Assembly: GCA_029961685.1 (NCBI GenBank)
Contig: JARWKL010000009.1
Location: 13,325,237 to 13,389,236 of the forward strand
Reading direction: 5' to 3'
DNA length: 64,000 bases
Source: Aristolochia californica
Lineage: Eukaryota; Streptophyta; Magnoliopsida; Piperales; Aristolochiaceae
Shown: piece by piece, positions 42,501 to 53,300 of the stretch
Numbering within the stretch: the stretch's first letter is position 1
How the letters are laid out: every line of letters begins with the position of its first letter
Program-made: the position numbers and the translations under genes
Notes under the pieces: generated by a model
The model's database searches: none
Told to the model about the DNA's origin: nothing
Seen by the model: only the letters and a program-made list of their open reading frames with translations

Positions 42501-42601
42501 AATGGATTTGCATGGTTTGAACATGTTAAAGAAGCAAATGACCTATGGATCCAAACCTTTTAAAAAGATTAACAAACCGCTCATTGAATTCTCAAGTGAA
42601 C

Positions 42602-42606
42602 GTGCG
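42602..42606 (+). repeat. Target-site duplication, left (GTGCG)
   Basis: GTGCG precedes the 5' LTR. In uninterrupted units the sequence is GAACGTGCGGTGGG with a single GTGCG. A 5-bp duplication is standard for LTR-element integrase. Confidence 0.95.
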
Positions 42607-42688
42607 TGTTATGGTCCTGGGTTAAGTACCTATGTCTTCCGCTCCTAACAGGCCGGTCTTTTGGGTAGTATTGGCTAGGTGCTTAACA
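42607..42688 (+). repeat. 5' LTR of the TRIM, 82 bp
   Basis: Starts TGTTATGGTCC and ends GTGCTTAACA, with 5-bp terminal inverted repeat TGTTA/TAACA. It contains a longer inverted pair: GTTAAGTACCT at 42,621-42,631 and AGGTGCTTAAC at 42,677-42,687. In RNA these could form an 11-bp stem with one G-U pair around a 45-nt loop. No clear TATA box is visible. Confidence 0.95.
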
Positions 42689-42690
42689 TT

Positions 42691-42702
42691 TGGTATCAGA
42701 GC
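42691..42702 (+). promoter_or_regulatory. Primer-binding site, initiator-Met tRNA
   Basis: TGGTATCAGAGC is complementary to the 12 bases at the 3' end of plant initiator-Met tRNA including CCA. It begins 2 bases after the LTR end, the standard place for first-strand priming. Confidence 0.93.
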
Positions 42703-42820
42703 AGGCGCTACGTCCTGACTTCGAGTCCCAGCGGCCGCGTGCGCAGGTGGACCGCAAGCCCCTGGCGTGACCCCTAACCCGGTCGCGTTGCTGTGTTAAT
42801 GCCGCCGTGGTCGTCGGCTC

Positions 42821-42837
42821 GGGCGGGCGGGGTGTGA
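42821..42837 (+). promoter_or_regulatory. Polypurine-like tract of the TRIM
   Basis: The G-rich stretch GGGCGGGCGGGGTGTGA ends directly at the 3' LTR, where the plus-strand primer is expected. It is interrupted by pyrimidines, so it is a weak tract. Confidence 0.65.
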
Positions 42838-42919
42838 TGTTATGGTCCTGGGTTAAGTACCTATGTCTTCCGCTCCTAACAGGCCGGTCTTTTGGGTAGT
42901 ATTGGCTAGGTGCTTAACA
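42838..42919 (+). repeat. 3' LTR of the TRIM, 82 bp
   Basis: Base-for-base identical to the 5' LTR by eye. Because LTRs are identical at insertion, this points to a recent insertion, with the caveat that 82 bp gives poor resolution. Confidence 0.95.
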
Positions 42920-42924
42920 GTGCG
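42920..42924 (+). repeat. Target-site duplication, right (GTGCG)
   Basis: GTGCG directly follows the 3' LTR and continues as GTGGGATATTTAA, resuming the satellite unit exactly where it was broken. Confidence 0.95.
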
Positions 42925-43267
42925 GTGGGATATTTAAACGAGTCAAACAAGCCATTATTTTGCCCATTTACAAAATGCTGACCTAACGATCGTTGATGAT
43001 TGTAAAGTGATTTATCATGCGTAACGGGCCATATTTTTGTAAGGAATGACTTTTGAGTTGGGATACAACACTCAATTAAAATTCCCTCATTTCGCCTTTT
43101 CCCGACGATTGCAAAACCTGATATATAAAAGCTAAAAAGAAGTTTAAATCCCTAAAAATTAGAAAACATTTTTGGAAATATCTCTCTCTATAATTTTGCA
43201 TTGTGCATTTTCATTTTAGATATATACTTTATTCTTAAATCAAAACTTGAGTTTTCACTTTTCCCTT

Positions 43268-46200
43268 CATCTCGTTGACAAAACAGAGAATAGATGACAA
43301 CGAAATGAAAATTTTAGACTTTGTGGATGGAAAAAATTTAAAGCAATAAAAAAGGTAAGTTAGGAAAATTTGTTCACACACCACAAATGAACACAACAGT
43401 TTTGTCATCCAAGTTAGGGAAATTCCACAAGTTCAACAACCCCAATAGATTGGAATTTGATAAGAAAGAGATATTTCTACACATGCTTAAAAATATGGAT
43501 ATGCATGCTTGAAACATGTTAAAGATGAAAATGAGCTATGGATCCAAACCTTTTAAAGAGAATAACAAACCGCTCATTAATTCTCAAGTGAACGTGCGGT
43601 GGGATATTTAACCGAGTCAAACAAGCATTATTTTGCCCATTTACAAAAAGCTGACCTAACGATCAGTGATGATTGTAAAGTGATTTATCATGCGTAACGG
43701 GCCATATTTTTGTAAGGAATGACTTTTGGGTTGGGATTCAACACTCAGTTAAAATTTACTCGCCTCCCCTTTTACCGACGATTATAAAACCTGATATCTA
43801 AAAACTAAAAAGAGGTTTAAATCCCTAAAAATTAAAGAAACTTCTTGGAAATATCTCTCACTATAATTTTCCATTGTGCGTTTCCATTTTAGATGTATAC
43901 TTTTTTCTTAAATCAAAACATGAGTTTTCACTTTTCCCTTCATCTCGAAGACAAAATAGAGAATAGATGATAACGAAATGAAAATTTTAGACTTTGTGTA
44001 TGGAAAAAATTTAAAGCATTAAAAAATGTAAGTAAGGAAAATTTATTCACACACCACAAATGAACACAAAAGTTTTGTCATCCAATTTTGGGAAATTCCA
44101 CTAGTACAACAACCCCAATAGCTTGGAATTTGATATGAAAGAGGTATTCCTACACATGCTTTAAAAAATGGATAAGCATGCTTGAAACATGTTAAAGATG
44201 CAAATGACCTATGGATCCAAACCTTTTAAAGAGAATAAAAAGCTGCTCATTAAATTCTTAAGTGAACGTGCGGTGGGATATTTAACCGAGTCAAACAAGC
44301 ATTTATTTTGCCCATTTACAAAAAGCTGACCAAACGATCATTGATGATTGTAAAGTGATTTATCATGCGTAACAGGCCATATTTTAGTAAGGAATGACTT
44401 TTGGGTTGGGATTCAACACTCAGTTAAAATTCCCTCCCCTCCCCTTTTCTCGACGATTGCAAAACCTGATATATAAAAACTAAAAAGAGGTTTAAATCCC
44501 TAAAAAATTCAGAAAATTTTCTGAAATATCTCTCTCTATAATTTTCCATTATGCATTTCCATTTTCGATGTATACATTTTTCCTAAATCAAAACTTGAGT
44601 TTTCACTTTTCCCTTCATCTCGTTGACAAAAAAGAGAATAGATGACAACGAAATGAAAATTTTAGACTTTGTGTACGGAAAATATTCAAAGCAATCACAA
44701 CCGTAAGTAAAGAAAATTTATTCACACACCACATATGAACACAAAAGTTTTGTCATCCATGTTTGGGAAATTCCACTAGTTCAACCACCCCAATAGATTG
44801 GAATTTGATAAGAAAGAGGGTTTTCTACACATGCTTTAAAAAATGGATATGCATGCTTGAAACATGTTAAAGATGCAAATGAGCTATGGATCCAAACCTT
44901 TTAAAGAGAATAACAAACCGCTCATTTAAATCTCAAGTGAACGTGCAGTGGGATATTTGACCGAGTCAAACAAGCCATTATTTTGCCCATTTACAAAAAG
45001 CTGACCAAACGATCATTGATGATTGTAAAGTGATTTATCATGCGTAACAAGCCATATTTTTGTAAGGAATGACTGTTGGGTTGGGATTCAACAGTCAGTT
45101 AAAATTCCCTCGCCTCTCCTTTTCCCGACAAAAGCAAAACATGATATATAAAAACTAAAAAGAGGTTTAAATCCCTAAAAATACATCAAATTTTTGGAAA
45201 TATCTCTCTCTATAATTTTCCATTGTGCATTTCCATTTTAGATGTATACATTCTTCCAAAATTAAAACTTGATTTTTCACTTTTCCCTTCATCTCGTAGG
45301 CAAAAAAGAGAATAGATGACAACGAAATGAAAATTTTAGACTTTGTGTAAGGAAAATATTTAAAGCAATCACAACCGTAAGTAAAGAAAATTTATTCACA
45401 CACCACATATGAACACAAAAGTTTTGTCATCCAAGTTTGGGAAATTCCACTAGTTCAACAACCCCAATAGATTGGAATTTGATAAGAAAGAGATTTTTCT
45501 AGACATGCTTTAAAAAATAGATATGCATGCTTGAAACGTATTAATGATGCAAATGAGCAATGGATCCAAACCTTTTAAAGAGAATAACAAACCGCTCATT
45601 TAATTCTCAAGTAAACGTGCGGTGGGATATTTAACCAAGTCAAACAAGCCATTATTTTGCCCATTTACAAAAAGCTGACCTAACGATCATTGATGATTGT
45701 AAAGTGATTTTTCATGTGTTACGGGCCATATTTTTGTAAGGAATGACTTTTGGGTTGGGATTCAACACTCAGTTAAAATTCCCTCGCCTCTCCTTTTCCC
45801 GACGATTGCAAAACCTGATATATAAAAACTAAAAAGAGATTTAAATCCCTAAAAATTACAAAAACCTTTTGAAAATATCTCTCTCTATAATTTTCCATTC
45901 TACATTTCCATTTTAGATGTATACATTTTTCCTAAATCAAAACTTGAGTTTTCACTTTTACCTTCATCTCGTAGACAAAAAAGAGAATAGATGACAACGA
46001 AATGAAAATTTTAGACTTTGTGTATGGAAAATATTTAAAGCAATCATAACGTAAGTAAAGAAAATTTATTCACACACCAATATGAACACAAAAGTTTTGT
46101 CATCCAAGTTTGGGAAATTCCACAAGTTCAACAACCCCAATAGATTGGAATTTTATAAGAGAGAGATATTTCTACACATGCTTAAAAAAATGGATATGCA

Positions 46201-47309
46201 TGCTTGAAACATGTTAAAGATGCAAATCAGCTATGGATCCAAACCTTTTAAAGAGAATAACAAACCGCTCATTAATTCTCAAGTGAACGTGCGGTGGGAT
46301 ATTTAACCGAGTCAAACAAGCCATTATTTTACCCATTTACAAAAAGCTGACCTAACGATCATTGATGATTGTAAAGTGATTTATCATGCGTAACGGGCCA
46401 TATTTTTGTAAGGAATGACTTTTGGGTTGGGATTCAACACTCAGTTAAAATTCACTCGCCTCCCCTTTTACCGACGATTGTAAAACTTGATATATAGGAA
46501 CTAAAAAGAGGTTTAAATCCCTATAAATTAAAGAAACTTTTTGGAAATATCTCTCTCTATAATTTTAGGTTGTACATTTCCATTTTAGATGTATACTTTT
46601 TTCTTAAATCAAAACTTGAGTTTTCACTTTTCCCTTCATCTCGTAGACAAAACAGAGAATAGATGACAACGAAATGAAAATTTTAGACTTTGTGTATGGA
46701 AAATATTTAAAGCAATCATAACGTAAGTAAAGAAAATTTATTCACACACCACAAATGAACACAAAAGTTTTGTCATCCAATTTAGGGAAATTCCACTAGT
46801 ACAACAACCCCAATAGCTTGGAATTTGATAAGAAAGAGATATTCCTACGCATGCTTTAAAAAATTGATAAGCATGCTTGAAACATGTTCAAGATGAAAAT
46901 GACCTATGGATCCAAACCTTTTAAAGAGAATAAAAAGCTGTTCATTAAATTCTTAAGTGAACGTGCGGTGGGATATTTAACCGAGTCAAAAAGCAATTAT
47001 TTTGCCCATTTACAAAAAGCTGACCAAACGATCATTGATGATTGTAAAGTGATTTATCATGTGTAACAGGCCATATTTTTGTAAGGAATGACTTTTGGGT
47101 TGGGATTCAACTCTCAGTTAAAATTCCCTCGCCTCCCCTTTTCTCGACGATTGCAAAACCTAATATATAAAAACTAAAAAGATGTTTAAATCCCTAAAAA
47201 ATTCAGAAACTTTTTTGAAATATCTCTCTGTATAATTTTCCGTTGTGCATTTCCATTTTAGATGTATACATTTTTCCTAAATCAAAACTTCAGTTTTCAC
47301 TTTTCCCTT
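43268..47309 (+). repeat. Array block, units 65-70: A C A A A C (four-unit higher-order repeat)
   Basis: Marks are at 43,268, 43,941, 44,616, 45,290, 45,965 and 46,637. Units 65 and 69 share CCACAAGTTCAAC and CCTTTTACCGACGATT (2,697 bp apart). Units 66 and 70 share GATAAGCATGC, AAGCTGCTC or AAGCTGTTC, and AAATTCTTAAG (2,696 bp apart). Related copies of these variants also occur at 35,652 and 37,554. Units 69 and 70 share a private AATCATAACGTAAG just after the phase mark, which suggests local conversion between neighbours. Confidence 0.82.
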
Positions 47310-50300
47310 CCTCTCGTAGACAAAAAAGAGAATAGATGACAACGAAATGAAAATTTTAGACTTTGTGTATGGAAAATATTTAAAGCAATCACAACCGTAA
47401 GTAAAGAAAATTTATTCACACACCACATATGAGCACAAAAGTTTTGTCATCCAAGTTTGGGATAATCCACTAGTTCAACAACACCAATAAATTGGAATTT
47501 GATAAGAAAGAGATTTTTCTACACATGCATTAAAAAATGGATATGCATGCCTAAAACATGTTAAAGAAGCAAATGAGCTATGGATCCAAACCTTTTAAAG
47601 AGAATAACAAACCGCTCATTTAATTCTCAAGTGAACGTGCAGTGGGATATTTAATCGAGTCAAACAAGCCATTATTTTGCCCATTTACAAAAAGCTGAAC
47701 TAACGATCATTGATGATTGAAAAGTGATTTATCATGCGTAATGGGCCATATTTTTGTAAGGAATGACTTTTGGGTTGGGATTCAACACTCAGTTAAAATT
47801 CCCTCGCCTCCCCATTTCCCGACGATTGCAAAACTTGATATATAAAACCTAAAAAGAGGTTTAAATCCCTAAAAATTACAGAAACTTTTTGGAAATATCT
47901 CCCACTGTAATTTTCCATTGTGTGTTTCTATTTTAGATATATACTTTTTTCTTAAATAAAAACATGAGTTTTCACTTTTCCCTTCATCTCGTAGACAAAA
48001 CAGAGAATAGGTGACAACGAAATGAAAATTTTAGAGTTTGTGTATAGAAAAAATTTAAAGCAATAAAAAACCAAAGTAAAGAAAATTTATCCACACACCA
48101 CAAATGAACACAAAATTTTTGTCATCAGAGTTTGGAAAATCCCACTAGAACAACAACCCCAATAGCTTGGAATTTGATAAGAAAGAGATATTTCTATACA
48201 TGCTTTAAAAAATAGATATGCATGCTTGAAACATGTTAAAGATGCAAATGACCTATGGATCCAAACCTTATAAAGAGAATAAAAATTTGCTCATTAAATT
48301 ATCAAGTGAACGTGCGGTGGGATATTTAACCGAGTCAAACAAGCCATTATTTTGCCAATTTACGAAAAGCTGACCTAACGATCATTGCTGATTGTATAGT
48401 GATTTATCATGCGTAACAGGCCATATTTTTGTAAGGAATGACTTTTGGGTTGGGATTCAATACTCAGTTAAAATTCCCTCACCTCTCCATTTCCCGACGA
48501 TTGCAAAACCTAAGATATAAAAACTAAAAAGAGCTTTAAATTGCTAAAAATTACCGAAACTTTTTGAAAATATCTCTCTCTATAATTTTCCATTGTGCAT
48601 TTCCATTTTAGATGTATACATTTTTCCTAAATCAAAACTTCCGTTTTCACTTTTCCGTTCATCTCGTAGCCAAAAAAGAGAATAGATGATAACGAAATAA
48701 AAATTTAAGACTTTGTGTATGGAAAATATTTAAAGTAATCACAATCATAAGTAAAGAAAATTTATTCACACACCACATATGAACATAAAAGTTTTGTCAT
48801 CCAAGTTTTGGAAATTCCACTAGTTGAACAACCCCAATAGATTGGAATTTGATAAGAAAGAGCTTTTTCTACACATGCTTTAAAAAATGGATATGCATGC
48901 CTGAAACATGTTAAAGATGCAAATGAGCTATGGATCCAAACCTTTTAAAGAGAATAACAAACCGCTCATTTAATTCTCAACTGAACATGCGGTGGAATAT
49001 TTAACCGAGTCATACAAGCTATTATTTTGCCCATTTACAAAAAGCTGAACTAACGATCATTGATGATTGTAAAGTGATTGATCATGCGTAACGGGCCATA
49101 TTTTTGTAAGGAATGAATTTTGGGTTGGGGTTCAACACTCAGTTAAAATTCCCTCGCCTCCCCTTTTCCCGACGATTGCAAAACCTGATATATAAACACT
49201 AAAAAGAGGTTTAAATCCCTAAAAATTACAGAAACTTTTTGGAAATATCTCTCTCTATAATTTTCCATTGTGCGTTTCCATTTTAGACGTATACTTTTTT
49301 TCTAAAATAAAAACATGAGTTTTCACTTTTCCCTTCATCTCGTAGACAAAATAGAGAATAGGTGACAACGAAATGAAAATTTTAGAGTTTGTGTATAGAA
49401 AAAATTTAAAGCAATAAAAAACGTAAGTAAAGAAAATTTATTCACACACCACAAAAGAACACAAAAGTTTTGTCATCCATGTTAGGGAAATTCCACTAGA
49501 ACAACAACCCAAAAGCTTGGAATTTGATAAGAAAGAGATGTTTCTTCCCATGCTTTAAAAAATGGATATGCATGCTTGAAACAAGTTAAAGATGCAAATG
49601 ACCTATGGATCCAAACCTTTTAAAGAGAATAAAAAGTTGCTCATTAAATTATCAAGTGAACGTGCTGTGGGATATTTAACCGAGTCAAACAAGCAATTAT
49701 TTTGCCCATTTACAAAAAGCTGACCAAACGGTCATTGATGATTGTAATGTGATTTATCATGCGTAACAGGCCATATTTTTGTATGGAATGACATTTGGGT
49801 TGGGATTCAACAGTCAATTAAAATTCCCTCGCCTCACCTTTTCCCGACGATTGCAAAACCTAAGTTATAAAAACTAGAAAGAATTTTAAATCCCTAAAAA
49901 TACAGAAACTTTTTGGAAATATCTCTCTCTACAATTTTCCTTTGTGCATTTCCATTTTAAATGTATACATTTTTCCTAAATCAAAACTTAAGTTTTCACT
50001 TTTCCCTTCATCTTGTAGACAAAAAAGATAATAGATGACAACGAAATGAAAATTTTAGACTTTGTCTATGGAAAATATTTAAATCAATCACAACCGCAAG
50101 TAAAGAAAATTTATTCACACACCACATATGAACAAAAAAGTTTTATCATCCAAGTTTGTGAAATTCCACTAATTCAACAACCCCAATAGATTGGAATTTG
50201 ATAAGAAAGAGATTTTTCTACACATGCTTTAAAAAATGGATATGCATGCTTGAAACATGTTAAAGATGCGAATGAGTTATGGATCCAAACCATTTAAAGA

Positions 50301-53300
50301 GAATAACAAACCGCTCACTTAATTCTCAATTGAACGTGTGGTGGGATATTTAACCTAGTCAAACAAGCCATTATTTTGCCCTTTTACAAAAAGCTGAACT
50401 AACGATCATTGATGATTGAAAAGTGATTTATCATGCGTAACGGGCCATATTTTTGTAAGGAATGACTTTTGTGTTGGGATTCAACACTTAATTAAAATTC
50501 CCTCGCCTCCCCTTTTCCCAACGATTACAAAACTTGATATATAAAACTTAAAAATACGTTTAAATCCCTAAAAATTACAGAAACGTTTTGGAAATATCTC
50601 TCACTATAATTTTCCATTGTGCGTTTCCTTTTTAGATGTATACTTTTTTCTTAAATAAAAACATGAGTTTTCACTTTTCCCTTCATTTCGTAGACAAAAC
50701 AGAGAGTAGGTGACAACGAAATGAAAATTTTGGGGTTTGTGTATGGAGAAAATTTAAAGCAATAAAAAACGTAAGTAAAGAAAATTTATTCACACACCAC
50801 AAATGAACACAAAAGTTTTGTCATCCAAGTTTGTGAAATTCCACTAAAACAACAACCCCAATAGCTTGGAATTTGATAAGAAAGAGATATTTCTACACAT
50901 GCTTTAAAAAATTGATATGCATGCTTAAAACATGTTAAAGATGCAAATGACCTATGGATCCTATACTTTTAAATAGAATAAAAAGTTTCTCATTAAATTA
51001 TCAAGTGAACGTGCGGTGGGATATTTAACCGAGTCAAACAAGCCATTATTTTGCCCATTTACAAAAAGCTGACCTAACGATCATTGATGATTGGATACTG
51101 ATTTATCATGCGTAACGGGCCATATTTTTGTAACGAATGACTTTTTGGTTGGGATTCAACACTCAGTTAAAATTCCCTCGCCTCCCCTTTTCTCGACGAT
51201 TGCAAAACCTGATATATAAAAACTAAAAAGAAGATTAAATCCCTAAAAATTATAGAAACTTTTTCGAAATATGTCTCTCTATAATTTTCCTTTGTGCATT
51301 TCCAATTTAGGTGTAGACATTTTTCCTAAATCAAAACATGAGTTTTCACTTTTCCTTCATCTTTTAGACAAAAAAGAGAATAGATGACAAAGAAATGAAA
51401 ATTTTGGAGTTTGTGTATAGAAAAAATTTAAAGCAATAAAAAATGTAAGTAAAGAAAATTTATTCACACACCACAAACGAACACAAAAGTTTTGTCATCC
51501 AAGTTTGGGAAATTCCACTAGAACAACAACCCCAATATCTTGGAATTTGATAAGAAAGAGATATTTCTACACATGCTGTAAAAAATTGATATGCATGCTT
51601 GAAACATGTTAAAGATGCAAATGACGTATGGATCCAAACCTTTTAAAGAGACTAAAAAGGTCCTCATTAAATTATCAAGTGAACGTGCGGTGGGATATTT
51701 AACCGAGTCAAACAAGCCATTATTTTGCCCATTTACAAAAAGCTGACCTAACGATCATTCATGATTGTAAAGTGATTTATCATGCATAACAGGCCATATT
51801 TTTGTAAGGAATTACTTTTGGGTTGGGATTCAACAGTTAGTTTAAATTCCCTCGCCTCTCCTTTTCCCGACGATTGAAAAACCTATGATATAAAAACTAG
51901 AAAGAGGTTTAAATCCCAAAAAATTACCAAAACTTTTTGGAAATATCTCTCTCTATAATTTTCCATTGTGCATTTCCATTTTAGATGTATACATTTTTCT
52001 TAACCAAAAACTTGAGTTTTCACTTTTCCCTTCATCTCGTTGACAAAAAAGAGAATAGATGACAACGAAATGAAAATTTTGGACTTTGTGTATGGAAAAT
52101 ATTTAAAGCAATCACAACCGTATGTAAAGAAAATTTATTCAAACACCACATATGAACACAAAAGTTTTGTCATCCAAGTTTGTGAAATTCCACTAGTTCA
52201 ACAACCCCAATAGATTGGAATTTGATAAGAAAGAGATTTTTCTACACATGCTTTAAAATATGGATATGCATGCTTGAAACATGTTAAAGATGCAAATGAG
52301 CTATGGATCCAAACCTTTTAAAGAGAATAACAAACCGCTCATTAATTCTCAAGTGAACGTGCGGTGGGATATTTAATCGAGTCAAACAAGCCATTATTTG
52401 GTCCATTTACAAAAAGCTGACCTAACGATCATTGATGATTGTAAAGTGATTTATCATGCGTAACGGGCCATATTTTTGTAAGGAATGACTTTTGGGTTGG
52501 GATTCAACACTCAATTAAAATTCCCTCGCCTCCCCATTTCCCGACGATTGCAAAACTTGATATATAAAACCTAAAAAGAGGTTTAAATCCCTAAACATTA
52601 CAGAAACTTTTTGGAAATATCTCTCACTATAATTTTCCATTGTCCGTTTCCATTTTAGATGTATACTTTTTCTTAAATAAAAACATGAGTTTTCACTTTT
52701 CCCTTCATCTCGTAGACAAAACAGAGAATAGGTGACAACAAAAGGAAAATTTAGAGTTTGTGTATAGAAAAAAATTAAAGCAATAAAAAACGTAAGCAAA
52801 GAAAATTTTTTCACACACCACAAATGAACACAAAAGTTTTGTCATCCAAGTTTGGGAAATTCCACTAGAACAACAACCCGAATATCTTGGAATTTGATGA
52901 GAAAGAGATATTTCTACACATGTTTTTAAAAATGGATATGCATGCTTGAAACATGTTAAAGATGCAAATGACGTATGGATCCAAACCTTTTAAAAAGAAT
53001 AAGAATTTGCTCATAAAATTATCAAGTGAACGTGCGGTGGGATATTTAACCGAGTCAAACAAGCCATTATTTTGCCCATTTACAAAAAGCTGACCTAACG
53101 ATCATTGATGATTCCAAAGTGATTTATCATGCATAATAGGCCATATTTTTGTAAGGAATGACTTTTGGGTTGGGATTCAACAGTCAGTTAAAATTCCCTC
53201 GCCTCTCCTCTTCTCGACGATTGCAAAACCTAAGATATAAAAACTAGAAAGAGGTTTAAATCCCTAAAAATTACCGAAATTTTTTGGAAATATCTCTCTC

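Larger units (their letters stand above)
42607..42919 (+). mobile_element. TRIM/SMART-type miniature LTR retrotransposon, non-autonomous, 313 bp
   Basis: Two direct repeats of 82 bp, identical by eye, flank a 149-bp GC-rich interior. The LTRs begin TGTTA and end TAACA. A primer-binding site (TGGTATCAGAGC) lies two bases inside the left LTR, a purine-rich tract adjoins the right LTR, and GTGCG is duplicated on both sides. It has no coding capacity for gag, protease, reverse transcriptase or integrase, so it must move with enzymes from another element. These are the defining traits of terminal-repeat retrotransposons in miniature, known from plants; at 313 bp it is at the very small end (the SMART class of grasses is similar in size). 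The base composition is unlike the surrounding satellite. It lies in a type A unit with its own sense on the + strand. It is not the 5S-carrying Cassandra type: the LTR is too short and shows no 5S sequence. Confidence 0.95.
36881..43267 (+). repeat. Array block, units 56-64: B C A B A B A B A, with TRIM in the last unit
   Basis: Marks are at 36,881, 37,554, 38,229, 38,903, 39,578, 40,251, 40,926, 41,601 and 42,276. From 38,229 the order is a regular A B alternation (dimer of about 1.35 kb). The final A unit measures 992 bp between marks because it carries the 313-bp element plus its 5-bp target duplication. Confidence 0.82.
40520..43385 (+). repeat. Block duplication, right copy (matches ~31,900-34,425)
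   Basis: This is the paralogue of the left block, offset 8,619-8,623 bp. It corresponds to 13 units, less the 122-bp and other deletions lying between. Similarity resumes after the retrotransposon (ATCGTTGATG near 42,988, GACTTTTGAGTTGGG, TTTGTGGATGG, GTAAGTTAGG) and fades at about 43,390. The copy contains the insertion; the left copy does not. Confidence 0.85.

Noticed and set aside
33834..42648. Plus-strand frames of about 60 codons at 33,834-34,019 and 42,457-42,648
   Set aside because: Both are the same stretch of paralogous type A units; the second runs into the retrotransposon LTR. No protein family is recognisable.
42607..42919. Cassandra-type element with 5S rRNA in the LTR
   Set aside because: The 82-bp LTR is too short and contains no recognisable 5S internal promoter sequence.
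42607..42919. tRNA gene suggested by TGGTATCAGAGC and TTCGAGTCCC
   Set aside because: There is no cloverleaf or A box at the right spacing; the first motif is the primer-binding site complementary to a tRNA.
52515..52823. 102-codon open frame on the minus strand, the longest in the window
   Set aside because: It lies wholly in satellite sequence. The same phase is interrupted by stops or frameshifts in most other units, so it is a chance opening.
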